From: Marinobacter litoralis
GTDB lineage: Bacteria; Pseudomonadota; Gammaproteobacteria; Pseudomonadales; Oleiphilaceae
Assembly: GCF_003336705.1 (NCBI RefSeq)
Contig: NZ_QMDL01000001.1
Span: 1 to 64,000, forward strand
Reading direction: 5' to 3'
DNA length: 64,000 nt
Shown here: positions 1 to 9,396 of the stretch, in pieces
How the letters are laid out: each line of letters begins with the position of its first letter
How positions within the stretch are numbered: the first letter of the stretch is position 1
Program-made: the position numbers and the translations under genes
The notes under the pieces: model-generated
Told to the model about the DNA's origin: nothing
What the model saw: the letters and a program-made list of their open reading frames with translations, nothing else
The model's database searches: none

Positions 1-46
1 GGTAGTGTGGCACTTGCCCATGTGAGAGTAGGTCATCGTCAGACTC
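1..46 (+). rRNA. rrf: 5S ribosomal RNA, 3' end only
   Basis: The first ~46 bases match the conserved 3' arm of gammaproteobacterial 5S rRNA (GGTAGTGTGG, then CATGTGAGAGTAGGTCATCG). The gene begins upstream of the window, so this is the end of an rRNA operon. The 3' boundary is approximate. A terminator hairpin follows directly. Confidence 0.9.
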
Positions 47-54
47 TTAATACC

Positions 55-88
55 AAAACCCCAGCTTCGAAAGAGGCTGGGGTTTTTT
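55..88 (+). terminator. Rho-independent terminator of the rRNA operon
   Basis: A-rich start, then a stem of CCCCAGCTTC with GAGGCTGGGG closed by a GAAA tetraloop (69-72), followed by a run of T. This is a classic intrinsic terminator just after the 5S gene. Confidence 0.93.
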
Positions 89-134
89 CATTTCTGGCTA
101 CTCACCGGCGTACGCTCCTAAAACTAAGAAGTGA

Positions 135-140
135 TATACT
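135..140 (+). promoter_or_regulatory. Possible -10 box of the leuA promoter
   Basis: TATACT lies about 43 bp before the leuA start and downstream of the rRNA terminator, so leuA needs its own promoter here. No good -35 hexamer is seen at the expected distance. I saw no obvious leucine attenuator or leader peptide in the 90-base gap. Confidence 0.35.
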
Positions 141-182
141 CACGCCAATAACCAACACTTAGTTTCTGATGGGAGCCCGGCA

Positions 183-1733
183 ATGGCTGCACCTGATCAT
201 TTGGTGATTTTCGATACTACTCTCCGTGACGGCGAACAAAGTCCCGGAGCAACAATGAATAAGAATGAAAAACTTCGTATCGCCAAGGCGCTGGAAAAGC
301 TGAGAGTCGACGTGATCGAGGCAGGCTTCGCCATCGCCAGCCAAGGAGACTTTGAAGCCGTCAAAGCCATTGCTGAAACCATCAAAGAATCGACCATATG
401 TAGCCTTGCACGCGCACTCGATAAAGACATCGACCGAGCGGCAGAGGCTATTCGCCCGGCGGCTCAAGGTCGCATCCACACCTTCATCGCCACTTCGCCC
501 ATTCACATGCAGCACAAATTGCAGATGAAACCAGATGAAGTCGTTGAGCAAGCAGTGCGTGCGGTCAAACGGGCGAGAAGTCACGTTGATGACGTGGAAT
601 TCTCCTGTGAAGATGCGGGGCGTTCTGAGCTTGATTTCCTGTGTCGCATTATCGAAGCGGCGATCGATGCGGGTGCGACCACCATTAACATCCCCGACAC
701 CGTAGGTTATGCCATTCCTGAAGAGTTCGGAGAGACGATACGTCAGTTGCTGAACCGCATACCCAATGCCGACAAGGCGATTTTCTCGGTTCACTGCCAT
801 AACGATCTCGGACTTGCCGTCGCGAACTCTATTGCCGCCGTGACCAACGGCGCACGGCAGGTGGAGTGTACGATTAACGGCTTGGGTGAGCGTGCTGGTA
901 ACGCCTCCCTCGAAGAAATTGTAATGGCCGTGCGTACTCGCAAAGACCTGTTCAATATCGATACCCGAGTGAATGCCGAGCACATTGTTCCGGCATCGCG
1001 TCTGGTGTCGACAATTACCGGTTTCCCTGTTCAGCCTAACAAGGCGATTGTTGGCGCGAATGCTTTTGCCCACGAGTCCGGCATTCATCAGGACGGTGTA
1101 CTGAAGCATCGGGAAACCTATGAAATTATGAGGGCGCAGGATGTTGGTTGGCATACCAACAGTCTGGTTCTGGGCAAGCATTCTGGCCGAAATGCTTTCC
1201 GCACTCGCTTGCAGGAATTGGGAATCCAGTTCGAGACAGAAACCGAGTTGAACGAGGCGTTCACTCGTTTCAAAGCCTTGGCCGATCTTAAGCATGAAAT
1301 CTTTGACGAAGACCTTCAGGCCATTGCCAGTGATACCAAGCAGAAAGAAGAGATTGGCCGCTACGGTCTGGTGTGTATGAAAGTGGCATCAGAAACGGGT
1401 GTTGTGCCAAAAGCCACCTTGACCCTGACGGTTGATGGCACTGAGCACACGGTCACGTCCGAAGGCAGTGGTCCTGTCGATGCGGCATTTAAGGCGATTG
1501 AGTCGCTGGTAGATTCTGGATGTAACCTGCAGCTGTACTCGGTCAACAACATCACCAGTGGTACTGATGCCCAGGGTGAGGTGACTGTTCGGCTTGAACG
1601 TGGTGGTCGAATCGTTAATGGCGTAGGCGCGGATACCGATATCATCATTGCTTCGGCGAAGGCTTACATCGAGGCGCTAAACCTGGTGACGTCGGGTGGT
1701 ATACGGCAACACCCGCAGGTTGCGGATGTCTGA
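183..1733 (+). CDS. leuA: 2-isopropylmalate synthase
   Basis: First committed step of leucine synthesis: condenses acetyl-CoA with 2-oxoisovalerate to give 2-isopropylmalate, in the cytoplasm. The 516-residue protein opens with the HMGL-type TIM barrel signature [10 protein letters not shown] (about residues 13-22). It has the metal-site HCHNDLG motif near residue 205 and the ESGIHQDG loop near residue 290. A C-terminal regulatory domain from about residue 390 matches the leucine-binding LeuA dimer domain, so feedback inhibition by leucine is expected. Length and architecture fit the bacterial long LeuA form. The ATG at 183 follows a GGGAG Shine-Dalgarno sequence. It stands alone, not with leuBCD, as is common in this group. 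Confidence 0.97.
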   Translation: MAAPDHLVIFDTTLRDGEQSPGATMNKNEKLRIAKALEKLRVDVIEAGFAIASQGDFEAVKAIAETIKESTICSLARALDKDIDRAAEAIRPAAQGRIHTFIATSPIHMQHKLQMKPDEVVEQAVRAVKRARSHVDDVEFSCEDAGRSELDFLCRIIEAAIDAGATTINIPDTVGYAIPEEFGETIRQLLNRIPNADKAIFSVHCHNDLGLAVANSIAAVTNGARQVECTINGLGERAGNASLEEIVMAVRTRKDLFNIDTRVNAEHIVPASRLVSTITGFPVQPNKAIVGANAFAHESGIHQDGVLKHRETYEIMRAQDVGWHTNSLVLGKHSGRNAFRTRLQELGIQFETETELNEAFTRFKALADLKHEIFDEDLQAIASDTKQKEEIGRYGLVCMKVASETGVVPKATLTLTVDGTEHTVTSEGSGPVDAAFKAIESLVDSGCNLQLYSVNNITSGTDAQGEVTVRLERGGRIVNGVGADTDIIIASAKAYIEALNLVTSGGIRQHPQVADV

Positions 1734-1777
1734 TATAACACCGTTAGCTTCACCACTAACGATAGGGTCTCGTTGAT

Positions 1778-2572
1778 ATGCATACGGAAGCGGCAAGGCA
1801 ATTCTATCTCGGCGTTGCCGGGGTCAGGATGTGGTATGCGCGCGAGCCCCTTCCGGGAGCCGCACCTAGCCCGGAGTATGACTTCAGTGACCTCGACGAT
1901 CAGGCGGAGGCGCCAGAGTTTGCGGTGGCCGCTGCGGCATTGCCCGTGCAGAAAGATCCGGAACAAGCGGCCCGCAGTCGAGACAAAATTGCGCATCTCC
2001 AGAGTTTGATGTCGGCGGTTGAGGCGCCAGCTAAAACGCCTCGGCCAGCAGAGCCGGTTAAGCCTGAACCTGAACAAGCTGCGGCTGAAGTAAGCGCGGA
2101 TTCCTCTCAGGAGCGACCAGCCCCGGCGGAAAAGCGTGCTGCCGTTCCGGTTCTTGCAGTCGAAGCTGTGCCGCGCCTTTTTATCCAGGCGTGGCAGGGC
2201 CAGCGTATCTTATTGATCGCCGAGATGTCCGAAGATGCTAGCTTGTCACTACAAGAGACTTTGGCGGCGAACATAGTGAAAAGTCTGGGTGAGTCATCGA
2301 TCAAGAGGCTCGGGGCTATCCATTGGCCATTATTCAATAACCTGAAGGTTTCGCTGAACCGTGTTGATAATTTGTTGGAGGCGATTTCCGAAAGCTACGG
2401 CAAAGGGGCGGGGCGGCAGGTGATTGTGCTCGGGAAGGGCGCGGATTGGGTTGAAAAGGCGTTTGGAAAGGCGCCCGAGATTCGCTTTTCGGAAAGCTTG
2501 GCGAAGCTCGCATCGGATGCTCAGCTGAAGCGAGAGCTATGGCAAATGATTAAGCCGTTAGCCGCTCTATGA
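1778..2572 (+). CDS. holD: DNA polymerase III psi subunit (HolD-like), extended form
   Basis: Predicted psi subunit of the clamp loader, which links chi and SSB to the tau/gamma complex. The 264-residue protein resembles E. coli psi (137 residues) at both ends. The N-terminus has an LGxxxW-like segment (YLGVAGVRMWYAREPLPG) corresponding to the psi peptide that binds the clamp loader. The last ~120 residues match the psi core and end in a helix like SLAKLASDAQLKRELWQMI. Between them is an Ala/Pro/Glu-rich linker at about residues 30-130 that E. coli psi lacks. Position supports the call: it overlaps rimI by 4 bp, the same pair as holD-rimI in E. coli. Identity at sequence level is weak, so this rests on motif plus synteny. 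Confidence 0.72.
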   Translation: MHTEAARQFYLGVAGVRMWYAREPLPGAAPSPEYDFSDLDDQAEAPEFAVAAAALPVQKDPEQAARSRDKIAHLQSLMSAVEAPAKTPRPAEPVKPEPEQAAAEVSADSSQERPAPAEKRAAVPVLAVEAVPRLFIQAWQGQRILLIAEMSEDASLSLQETLAANIVKSLGESSIKRLGAIHWPLFNNLKVSLNRVDNLLEAISESYGKGAGRQVIVLGKGADWVEKAFGKAPEIRFSESLAKLASDAQLKRELWQMIKPLAAL

Positions 2573-3051
2573 ACGACGGCCAAGCGACTATCTCGGTTGG
2601 GGTGGCGGATTCCGGCATACGTCCGCTCACCCAGGATGATCTTCCTCGAGTCATGGAGTTGGAGCGACTTGGGCATTCGCACCCTTGGACTGAGGGCATC
2701 TTCCGGGATTGTTTCAAAGGCAGTTATCGAGTGTGGGCGTTCGTTTACGAAGATGAGTTGGTTGGCTATGCCATCGTCAGCTATCAGTTTGACGAGGCCC
2801 ACTTGCTCAATGTGTGTGTGCATCCGAATTTTCGGGGCATGGGGATGGGGCGAAAGCTCCTTCAACATGCGATAGCGGTTGCCAGGGACGACGATCTCGC
2901 GTGTATGATTCTGGAAGTTCGTAAAAGCAATCGTGCGGCAACGTTGCTGTATCGAAGTGAAGGTTTTCAGCAGATTGGTGTCAGGCCGAAATACTATCCC
3001 GGTCCTTCCGGAGGGGAAGATGCCAGAGTCATGGAGTTGCAGTTCACCTAA
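2569..3051 (+). CDS. rimI: Ribosomal protein S18-alanine N-acetyltransferase
   Basis: GNAT-family acetyltransferase that acetylates the N-terminal Ala of ribosomal protein S18 using acetyl-CoA. The 160-residue protein has the RimI-like HPWTEGIF segment near residue 40. The acetyl-CoA-binding loop (RGMGMGRKLL, about residues 88-97, the Q/RxxGxG/A motif) and LEVRKSNRAATLLYRSEGF follow, the last typical of RimI. The start ATG overlaps the stop of the preceding psi gene (ATGA), so the two are probably translationally coupled. About 10 residues at the N-terminus before the GNAT fold are not conserved. Confidence 0.92.
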   Translation: MNDGQATISVGVADSGIRPLTQDDLPRVMELERLGHSHPWTEGIFRDCFKGSYRVWAFVYEDELVGYAIVSYQFDEAHLLNVCVHPNFRGMGMGRKLLQHAIAVARDDDLACMILEVRKSNRAATLLYRSEGFQQIGVRPKYYPGPSGGEDARVMELQFT

Positions 3052-3072
3052 CCCCACGCTAGCCCGTATAAT
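3043..3072 (+). promoter_or_regulatory. Probable sigma70 promoter of prfC
   Basis: TTCACC (3043-3048) and TATAAT (3067-3072) are separated by 18 bp, about 40 bp before the prfC start. The -35 part overlaps the end of rimI. Confidence 0.55.
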
Positions 3073-3110
3073 ACCCCGTTTATCATCCATTCCATTCAGG
3101 CTGTTGTCTT

Positions 3111-4691
3111 ATGTCTAACCTATCGAAGGAAGTGGCCAATCGCCATACCTTTGCGATTATCTCGCACCCGGACGCCGGTAAAACCACCATTACTGAAAAA
3201 GTTCTGTTGTTCGGGCAAGCGCTGCAGAGGGCCGGTACGGTAAAGGGTAAGAAGTCTGGTCAGCACGCAAAATCTGACTGGATGGAAATGGAAAAAGAGC
3301 GTGGCATCTCGGTAACCACCTCGGTGATGCAGTTCCCCTATGGGGGCAAGCTGGTGAACCTGCTGGACACCCCGGGCCACGAGGATTTCTCTGAGGATAC
3401 CTACCGTACGTTGACCGCCGTCGATTCGTGCCTGATGGTCATCGACAGCGCTAAAGGCGTTGAAGAACGGACTATCAAGCTGATGGAAGTCACGCGCCTT
3501 AGAGATACCCCTATCCTTACTTTCATGAATAAACTCGATCGGGATACGCGTGATCCGATTGAGCTAATGGATGAAGTGGAAGACGTACTTAAGATTGCCT
3601 GCTCTCCGGTGACCTGGCCGATAGGTATGGGTAAAAGTTTCAAGGGTGTGTATCACCTGATTCGTGATGAGGTGATCTTTTATCAAACCGGTCAGGGCCA
3701 CACCATTCAGGAGCGGCGCGTAATTAAAGGGCTGGATAACCCTGAGTTGGACGAGGCGCTTGGTGGCTATGCCGCAGATCTGCGAGATGAAATCGAGCTC
3801 GTGAAAGGCGCTTCCCATGAGTTTGATCAAGAGGCCTTCCTTGCAGGTGAGCTGACGCCCGTATTCTTCGGTACCGCGCTGGGTAACTTTGGTGTCGACC
3901 ATATGCTTGATGGCCTGGTTGAATGGGCTCCCACACCCCAGCCACGAGCCACCGATGTGCGCACGGTTGATCCGGAGGAAGAGGGGTTCTCCGGGTTTGT
4001 CTTCAAGATCCAGGCGAACATGGACCCTCAGCACCGTGACAGGATAGCGTTTGTTCGCATCGTTTCAGGCAGCTATAAGCAGGGCATGAAAGCTCGGCAC
4101 GTACGCATTGGTAAGGATGTTCGTTTTTCCGACGCATTAACGTTCATGGCTGGTGATCGAGAGCACGCCGAGCAGGCGTTTGCAGGCGACATCATTGGCT
4201 TGCACAACCACGGAACCATACAGCTTGGTGATACGTTCACCGCGGGTGAAGATATGAAGTTCACCGGCATTCCGAACTTCGCTCCGGAGCTGTTCCGTCG
4301 GATTCGTTTGAAAGATCCGTTGAAAGCTAAGCAACTGCAGAAAGGTTTGATTCAGCTCTCTGAGGAGGGCGCGGTTCAGGTGTTCCGGCCATTTAAGAAC
4401 AACGACCTGATAGTAGGTGCTGTCGGGGTGCTGCAGTTTGATGTGGTGGTTGCGCGATTGAAGAGTGAGTACAAGGTAGAGGCTATCTATGAGCCTATCA
4501 ACGTCGCGACTGCACGTTGGGTAACCTGTGACGACGAACGCAAGCTGGAAGAATTCCAGCGCAAGAATCAGGAAAATGTGGCTTTGGACGGTGGTGATCG
4601 ACTGGCGTATATCGCGCCCACGATGGTGAACCTGAGTTTGGCTCAGGAGCGCTACCCGGATATTCAGTTCCATAAAACCCGAGAGCACTAA
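3111..4691 (+). CDS. prfC: Peptide chain release factor 3
   Basis: GTPase that removes RF1/RF2 from the ribosome after peptide release. The 526-residue length is usual for RF3. The G1 loop is SHPDAGKTT (about residues 19-27), the switch II region is [14 protein letters not shown], and the G4 motif is NKLDRD. The [19 protein letters not shown] stretch is specific to RF3 rather than EF-G. Domain II and III follow and the protein ends at RF3's usual end. It probably has its own promoter (3043-3072), and tatD follows 21 bp downstream and may be cotranscribed. Confidence 0.97.
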   Translation: MSNLSKEVANRHTFAIISHPDAGKTTITEKVLLFGQALQRAGTVKGKKSGQHAKSDWMEMEKERGISVTTSVMQFPYGGKLVNLLDTPGHEDFSEDTYRTLTAVDSCLMVIDSAKGVEERTIKLMEVTRLRDTPILTFMNKLDRDTRDPIELMDEVEDVLKIACSPVTWPIGMGKSFKGVYHLIRDEVIFYQTGQGHTIQERRVIKGLDNPELDEALGGYAADLRDEIELVKGASHEFDQEAFLAGELTPVFFGTALGNFGVDHMLDGLVEWAPTPQPRATDVRTVDPEEEGFSGFVFKIQANMDPQHRDRIAFVRIVSGSYKQGMKARHVRIGKDVRFSDALTFMAGDREHAEQAFAGDIIGLHNHGTIQLGDTFTAGEDMKFTGIPNFAPELFRRIRLKDPLKAKQLQKGLIQLSEEGAVQVFRPFKNNDLIVGAVGVLQFDVVVARLKSEYKVEAIYEPINVATARWVTCDDERKLEEFQRKNQENVALDGGDRLAYIAPTMVNLSLAQERYPDIQFHKTREH

Positions 4692-4712
4692 CCTAACTTA
4701 GCGGAGCTGAAA

Positions 4713-5501
4713 ATGCGCCTGTTTGATGCCCATTGCCATTTCGATTTTCCGGAGTTTGATGGGCGCCGGGAGCAGGTGTTGGCATGTGCGAAGGCGGCAG
4801 GCGTGCATGGTTTGGTGATGCCCGGGGTTCGGCGGCGAGATTGGGGCCGTTTGGAGTCTTTATCAGAGCCCGGGGCAGGGTTGTGGTATTGCTTAGGTAT
4901 TCATCCTTGGTTCGTGGCCGAGCACGGCCCGGAAGATCTGGAGGTTTTGGAGGCGGCGCTTGAGAGTGCTGTGCCAGGGTGTCTCGGCGTGGGAGAGTGC
5001 GGCCTCGACAGTTTGCGAGGCTCGATCGATGATCAGAAACCGTGGTTCGCGACGCAAGTGCAAATCGCTGCTCGTTTTGGTCTGCCGCTGGTGATCCACT
5101 CCGTTAAAGCTCACGATCAAGTAGCCGCTTTGCTGCGTTCAGAGCGTTGGCAGGGGCGCGCATTGATTCACGGCTTTTCGGGAAGCTATCAGCAAGCCTG
5201 TCACTTTATCGAGTTGGGCTGCTATATTGGAGTGGGCGGCGTCATCACTCACGACCGGGCCAAGAAAACCCGAGATGTGATTGCCAGGCTGCCAACGGAC
5301 GTGTTGGTTCTGGAAACCGATGCCCCGGACATGTCGCCTGCGGGAGTGCCTAAAGGGCAAAACTCGCCGGTGTATGTTCCGGATATTCTAGCCCGGTTGG
5401 CCGGGCTTCGGGGTGAATGCGAGGATGACCTTGCCGAGGCACTGATGGCAAATGTTGGCAGGCTCTATGGCCTGGCTGCGGATGTGTTAGCGCCAAATTA
5501 A
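4713..5501 (+). CDS. tatD: TatD-family metal-dependent hydrolase
   Basis: TIM-barrel metal-dependent deoxyribonuclease/hydrolase family. The 262-residue protein begins with the metal-binding FDAHCHFD motif (residues 4-11). It has LGIHPWF, the metal Glu in GVGECGLD, LVIHSVKAHD and IHGFSGS, and ends with the conserved LETDAPDMSP segment. Family members act on DNA 3' ends or D-aminoacyl-tRNA; which substrate applies here cannot be told. The divergent YjjV/TatD paralog group is the best fit, and the symbol is used in that broad sense. It sits just after prfC, an arrangement also seen with yjjV near prfC in enterics. Confidence 0.85.
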   Translation: MRLFDAHCHFDFPEFDGRREQVLACAKAAGVHGLVMPGVRRRDWGRLESLSEPGAGLWYCLGIHPWFVAEHGPEDLEVLEAALESAVPGCLGVGECGLDSLRGSIDDQKPWFATQVQIAARFGLPLVIHSVKAHDQVAALLRSERWQGRALIHGFSGSYQQACHFIELGCYIGVGGVITHDRAKKTRDVIARLPTDVLVLETDAPDMSPAGVPKGQNSPVYVPDILARLAGLRGECEDDLAEALMANVGRLYGLAADVLAPN

Positions 5502-5540
5502 AGGTCGCGTAGGGGATTTACGAGACAACGCGACGTAGGG

Positions 5541-5569
5541 TTGGCTTTCTTTCGGGGTTCGAGTATACT
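5541..5569 (+). promoter_or_regulatory. Sigma70 promoter of the rplM-rpsI operon
   Basis: TTGGCT (5541-5546) and TATACT (5564-5569) are spaced by exactly 17 bp. Position fits a transcript with a ~135-base leader before rplM. Confidence 0.75.
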
Positions 5570-5596
5570 TCGCGCCCTGGCTTTTCAAGGCGATGT

Positions 5597-5619
5597 CACT
5601 ATCTCAGCCCCGAATAGTG
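5597..5619 (+). promoter_or_regulatory. Hairpin in the rplM 5' leader, candidate L13 autoregulatory site
   Basis: CACTAT (5597-5602) pairs with ATAGTG (5614-5619) over an 11-base loop, inside the untranslated leader. L13 is known to repress its own operon through the rplM leader in E. coli. That this hairpin is the target is an inference. The open frame upstream of the L13 start runs through this leader but is not expected to be translated. Confidence 0.35.
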
Positions 5620-5710
5620 CCAGCGCAAACTAGGTATGGACCTCCTCCGGATGCCTTGCATGTACCGGTGGTGGTTTTTAACGTTTCTTTTAGCGTTCAA
5701 GGCGGAATCA

Positions 5711-6139
5711 ATGAAGACTCTGAGTGCGAAACCAGAAACTGTAAAACGTGACTGGTACGTTGTAGACGCAGCCGGCAAGACGCTGGGTCGTCTGTCAACC
5801 GAAATCGCCCTTCGTCTGCGGGGCAAGCATAAGCCTGAGTATACCCCTCATGTGGACACTGGCGATTATATCGTTGTTATCAATGCCAGCCAGGTGAAGG
5901 TTACCGGCAACAAGGCATCTGATAAGATGTATTACAGCCATACCGGCTTTCCAGGTGGAATCAAATCCATCAATTTCGAGAAGCTGGTTGACAAGGCTCC
6001 CGAGCAAATCATTCAGAAGTCTGTGAAAGGCATGCTTCCGAAAGGTCCGCTTGGCCGTGCCATGTTCAAGAAGCTGAAAGTGTACGCCGGCGCTGAGCAT
6101 GCGCATGCCGCCCAGCAGCCCAAAGAACTCGACATTTAA
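5711..6139 (+). CDS. rplM: 50S ribosomal protein L13
   Basis: Early-assembly protein of the large ribosomal subunit. From ATG 5711 the product is 142 residues, the E. coli length, and begins [20 protein letters not shown]. It contains the L13 segments [25 protein letters not shown] and [10 protein letters not shown]. The open frame reaches back to 5636, but those extra 25 codons are Trp/Phe/Leu-rich leader sequence and do not match L13. rpsI follows 12 bp downstream in the conserved two-gene operon. Confidence 0.98.
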   Translation: MKTLSAKPETVKRDWYVVDAAGKTLGRLSTEIALRLRGKHKPEYTPHVDTGDYIVVINASQVKVTGNKASDKMYYSHTGFPGGIKSINFEKLVDKAPEQIIQKSVKGMLPKGPLGRAMFKKLKVYAGAEHAHAAQQPKELDI

Positions 6140-6151
6140 CGGAAGGCGAAT

Positions 6152-6544
6152 ATGTCTGTAGCACAAAATTACGGTACTGGTCGCCGCAAGTCATCCACGG
6201 CTCGGGTTTTTATCAAGCCGGGAAGCGGTAACATCTCTATCAATGGTCGCACCATCGAAGAATTCTTCGGTCGTGAGACACTTCGGATGATCGTTCGTCA
6301 GCCTCTGGTTGTTGCGGGTTCTGAAGATCGTTTCGATATCAACATCACTGTTAAGGGTGGTGGTATCAGTGGTCAAGCGGGCGCTATCCGCCACGGTCTG
6401 ACTCGCGCACTGATGGACTACGACGAAACTCTGCGCCCAGCGATGCGCGAAGCGGGTTATGTTACCCGTGACGCACGTAAGGTTGAGCGTAAGAAGGTTG
6501 GTCTGCGTAAAGCGCGTAAGCGTCCGCAGTTCTCCAAGCGTTAA
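6152..6544 (+). CDS. rpsI: 30S ribosomal protein S9
   Basis: Small-subunit protein whose C-terminal tail reaches the P-site tRNA. It is 130 residues, the family length, with the N-terminal [14 protein letters not shown] motif, [14 protein letters not shown] near residue 70 and the basic tail ending in PQFSKR. A GGAAGG Shine-Dalgarno sequence lies before ATG 6152. Second gene of the rplM-rpsI operon, which ends at the terminator just downstream. Confidence 0.98.
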   Translation: MSVAQNYGTGRRKSSTARVFIKPGSGNISINGRTIEEFFGRETLRMIVRQPLVVAGSEDRFDINITVKGGGISGQAGAIRHGLTRALMDYDETLRPAMREAGYVTRDARKVERKKVGLRKARKRPQFSKR

Positions 6545-6564
6545 TCAGCACTTCGTGCCGATGG

Positions 6565-6595
6565 AAAAACCCGATCTTTTGGTCGGGTTTTTTTG
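6565..6595 (+). terminator. Rho-independent terminator after rpsI
   Basis: A-run, stem CCCGATC with GGTCGGG around a TTTT loop, then a T-run. It ends the ribosomal protein operon. Confidence 0.9.
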
Positions 6596-6698
6596 TGTCT
6601 GAAGACTGTAAAAAATTTTGATCTGGCGCAGGGATAGGGCCAGCACTGGGCCTTTCTAACTTGTAAGCTAAGGTTAATTTCATTACCATTTCCTCGCT

Positions 6699-6704
6699 TA
6701 TAAT
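6699..6704 (+). promoter_or_regulatory. Probable -10 box of the petABC promoter
   Basis: A perfect TATAAT lies ~80 bp before petA. No strong -35 hexamer is present at 17 bp, which may mean activator dependence. The 238-base gap between rpsI and petA holds only the terminator and this box. Confidence 0.5.
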
Positions 6705-6782
6705 TTTGGGTTGTGAAGTCCTTTTCGAAGCGCAGTATCGGTGTTTCCGCGTCTGTGCCTCGCCTGATGGGAGAAAACCATA

Positions 6783-7379
6783 ATGAGTAATGGCGACGTG
6801 AGCCAAGGTCGGCGCCGATTTCTAATCGGTGCCACATCCGTGGTAGGTGGTGTCGGCGTCGTCGGTGCAGCTGTTCCTTTCGTAGCGTCCTGGAACCCCA
6901 GCGCAAAAGCGGAAGCGGCCGGTGCACCGGTAACAATGAATGTCGACAAAATTGAGCCAGGTCAGCAGGTCACTGTTGAATGGCGGGGCAAGCCTGTGTG
7001 GGTTGTGCGCCGGTCCAAAGATATGCTGGATCGCGTTGAAGAAATGACCCCTCGGTTGAAAGATCCAGAATCGACTGCGTCCAGTCAGCAGCCGGAGTAC
7101 ATCAAAGGAACCTATCGCTCCCTTAATCCGGAGTTTATGGTTCTTGTGGGTATCTGTACGCACCTGGGATGTGTGCCTACTTATCGTCCTGAGGTGGCTC
7201 CAGCAGATCTGGGTGAAGAGTGGTTGGGTGGGTTCTTTTGCCCATGTCACGGCTCCAAGTTCGATTTGTCGGGCCGCGTACTCAGCGGGCAGCCTGCGCC
7301 TCTGAACCTGGAAGTACCGCCTTACCGGTTCGATAACGATGCGACCTTGACGATTGGTCTTGATCCGGAGGCAGCGTAA
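6783..7379 (+). CDS. petA: Ubiquinol-cytochrome c reductase, Rieske iron-sulfur subunit
   Basis: Carries the 2Fe-2S cluster of cytochrome bc1 that takes electrons from ubiquinol and passes them to cytochrome c1. The 198-residue protein has an N-terminal twin-arginine type signal anchor ([10 protein letters not shown] then a hydrophobic stretch, about residues 9-38), so export of the folded protein by Tat is expected. The cluster-binding boxes CTHLGC (about residues 122-127) and CPCHGS (about 146-151) are intact, giving the two Cys and two His ligands. The stop overlaps the petB start by one base (TAATG), so translation is coupled. Confidence 0.97.
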   Translation: MSNGDVSQGRRRFLIGATSVVGGVGVVGAAVPFVASWNPSAKAEAAGAPVTMNVDKIEPGQQVTVEWRGKPVWVVRRSKDMLDRVEEMTPRLKDPESTASSQQPEYIKGTYRSLNPEFMVLVGICTHLGCVPTYRPEVAPADLGEEWLGGFFCPCHGSKFDLSGRVLSGQPAPLNLEVPPYRFDNDATLTIGLDPEAA

Positions 7380-8611
7380 TGCAAAAACTTCTAAATTGGG
7401 TAGATGAGCGTCTACCGGTCATTGATGCCTGGAATAAGCACGTTGGGAAGTATTACGCGCCCAAAAACTTTAACTTCTGGTACTTCTTTGGCTCTCTGGC
7501 CATGCTCGTTCTGGTTAACCAGTTGGTTACCGGCATCTGGCTGACCATGAGCTACAACCCGTCTGGTGAGGGTGCATTCGCCTCCGTTGAGTACATCATG
7601 CGTGATGTCGAGTGGGGCTGGTTGCTGCGTTATCTGCACTCTACGGGCGCGTCAGCGTTCTTCGTGGTGGTTTACCTCCACATGTTCCGTGGGCTGATGT
7701 ACGGTTCTTATCAGAAGCCTCGCGAGCTGATCTGGATCTTCGGCATGCTGATTTACCTGGTGCTGATGGCAGAAGCCTTTATGGGTTACCTGCTGCCTTG
7801 GGGTCAGATGTCCTACTGGGGTGCTCAGGTTATCGTTAACCTGTTTGGCGCTATTCCGGTGATCGGCGAAGATCTGTCTTTGTGGATCCGTGGTGACTAC
7901 CTGATTTCCGGTATCACGCTGAACCGCTTCTTCGCACTGCACGTGGTTGCGCTACCGATCGTTCTGCTGGCGCTGGTTGTGCTGCACATTCTGGCGTTGC
8001 ACGAAGTGGGTTCCAATAACCCTGACGGCATCGACATCAAGAAAAACAAAGACGAAAACGGCATTCCGAAAGACGGTATTCCGTTCCACCCGTACTACTC
8101 AGTGCACGATTTGCTGGGTGTGGCGGTGTTCTTCTTTATCTTCTTTATTGTGGTGTTCTTCTTCCCAGAAATGGGTGGTCTGTTCCTCGAGAAGCCAAAT
8201 TTCGAGCCGGCTAACAACCTGAAGACTCCGGAACACATTGCTCCGGTATGGTACTTCACGCCCTTCTACGCCATGTTGCGCGCGGTAACCGTTGATCTGT
8301 TCGGTCTCGATGCCAAGTTCTGGGGTGTGGTTGTTATGGGCGCGGCCATCGCAATCCTGTTCGTGTTGCCTTGGTTGGATAGAAGTCCGGTTCGGTCCAT
8401 TCGCTACAAAGGTTGGTTGAGCAAGATCGCACTGACGATTTTTGTAATCAGCTTCGTAGTATTGGGTTACCTGGGTATCGTTCCGGCAACGGAAGGTCGC
8501 ACCACTGTTGCCCAGATCCTGACCGTGCTGTACTTCGCGTACTTTATTCTCATGCCGTTCTACACGCGCATGGAGAAAACCAAGCCAGTGCCAGAGAGGG
8601 TGACAGGATAA
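7379..8611 (+). CDS. petB: Ubiquinol-cytochrome c reductase, cytochrome b subunit
   Basis: Membrane core of the bc1 complex that binds two b hemes and both quinone sites. At 410 residues it is a full-length cytochrome b with about eight membrane helices. Visible features are HSTGASAFFVVVYLHM (first pair of heme helix residues), GYLLPWGQMSYWGA in the cd region, RFFALHVVALP, the Qo-site PEWY-like segment present as PVWYF, and FFPEMGG. It overlaps petA and petC by one base each, giving a tightly coupled three-gene operon. Confidence 0.98.
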   Translation: MQKLLNWVDERLPVIDAWNKHVGKYYAPKNFNFWYFFGSLAMLVLVNQLVTGIWLTMSYNPSGEGAFASVEYIMRDVEWGWLLRYLHSTGASAFFVVVYLHMFRGLMYGSYQKPRELIWIFGMLIYLVLMAEAFMGYLLPWGQMSYWGAQVIVNLFGAIPVIGEDLSLWIRGDYLISGITLNRFFALHVVALPIVLLALVVLHILALHEVGSNNPDGIDIKKNKDENGIPKDGIPFHPYYSVHDLLGVAVFFFIFFIVVFFFPEMGGLFLEKPNFEPANNLKTPEHIAPVWYFTPFYAMLRAVTVDLFGLDAKFWGVVVMGAAIAILFVLPWLDRSPVRSIRYKGWLSKIALTIFVISFVVLGYLGIVPATEGRTTVAQILTVLYFAYFILMPFYTRMEKTKPVPERVTG

Positions 8612-9366
8612 TGAGAAAGCTGATATTTGGTCTTTTCATAGCGATCCTGCCGGCTCTCGGGCTGGCAGCGGGTGCCGCGGTTCCTCTGGACGAGATGACC
8701 CCGGATCACACCGATAAAGCGTCTTTGCAGCGCGGTGCAGCGTTGTTTACCAACTACTGCATGGGTTGCCACTCTATGGAGTACGCTCGTTACAAGCGTG
8801 TTTCTGACGATCTGGAAATTCCGGCAGCGTTGTACGAAGAGAACCTGATTTTCACCGGTGCCAAGATCGGTGAATTGATGAAGAACTCTATGGACAAGAG
8901 TATGGCTGCAGGTTGGTTTGGTGCTCCGCCACCAGACTTGACGCTGGAGACTCGTCTGCGTGGTGAATCCTGGGTGTATTCTTACCTGCGTGGGTTCTAC
9001 AAAGACGACAGTCGTCCTTTGGGCGTGAACAACGTGGTCTTTGACCTGGTTGGTATGCCTCATGTGATGGTGGGTTTGCAGGGGTTGTGCGCAGTTAAGC
9101 CCAATGTTGGCGTTAAGGCGAGTGTCGAGCCCCTCAGTGGCAACATCAATAACGGTGATGTGTGTCCTGAGTACGCTATCGAAGGCAGCATGAGTGGTGC
9201 TGAGTTCGATCAGGCAATGTGGGATCTGACCAACTTCATGTCCTACATGGGTGACCCGGTAAAAGTTGAGCGCGAGCGTCTCGGTATTTTCGTGCTGATC
9301 TTCGTGGCCATCTTCTTCGTCTTCGCATACTTGCTCAATCGCGAGTACTGGAAAGACGTACATTAA
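8611..9366 (+). CDS. petC: Ubiquinol-cytochrome c reductase, cytochrome c1 subunit
   Basis: Periplasmic c-type cytochrome anchored by one C-terminal helix, which passes electrons from the Rieske protein to soluble cytochrome c. From ATG 8611 the product is 251 residues with an N-terminal signal peptide (LIFGLFIAILPALGLAAGAA). The heme-binding CMGCH (about residues 50-54) is followed by SMEYARY. The axial Met is probably in the VGMPHVM segment, and the C-terminal anchor is LGIFVLIFVAIFFVFAYLL. The longer open frame from 8413 is out of place inside petB and is not used. A terminator follows. Confidence 0.97.
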   Translation: MRKLIFGLFIAILPALGLAAGAAVPLDEMTPDHTDKASLQRGAALFTNYCMGCHSMEYARYKRVSDDLEIPAALYEENLIFTGAKIGELMKNSMDKSMAAGWFGAPPPDLTLETRLRGESWVYSYLRGFYKDDSRPLGVNNVVFDLVGMPHVMVGLQGLCAVKPNVGVKASVEPLSGNINNGDVCPEYAIEGSMSGAEFDQAMWDLTNFMSYMGDPVKVERERLGIFVLIFVAIFFVFAYLLNREYWKDVH

Positions 9367-9396
9367 GATTTAGGGTATAATCCTTGATCCTAGATT

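Noticed and set aside
159..1295. 378-codon minus-strand open frame across leuA
   Set aside because: Shadow of leuA, which carries full LeuA motifs. No family similarity in the antisense product.
5504..5534. GTCGCGT/ACGCGAC inverted repeat after tatD as a terminator
   Set aside because: Seven-base arms 17 bases apart and no T-run; too weak to call, though tatD has no other visible terminator.
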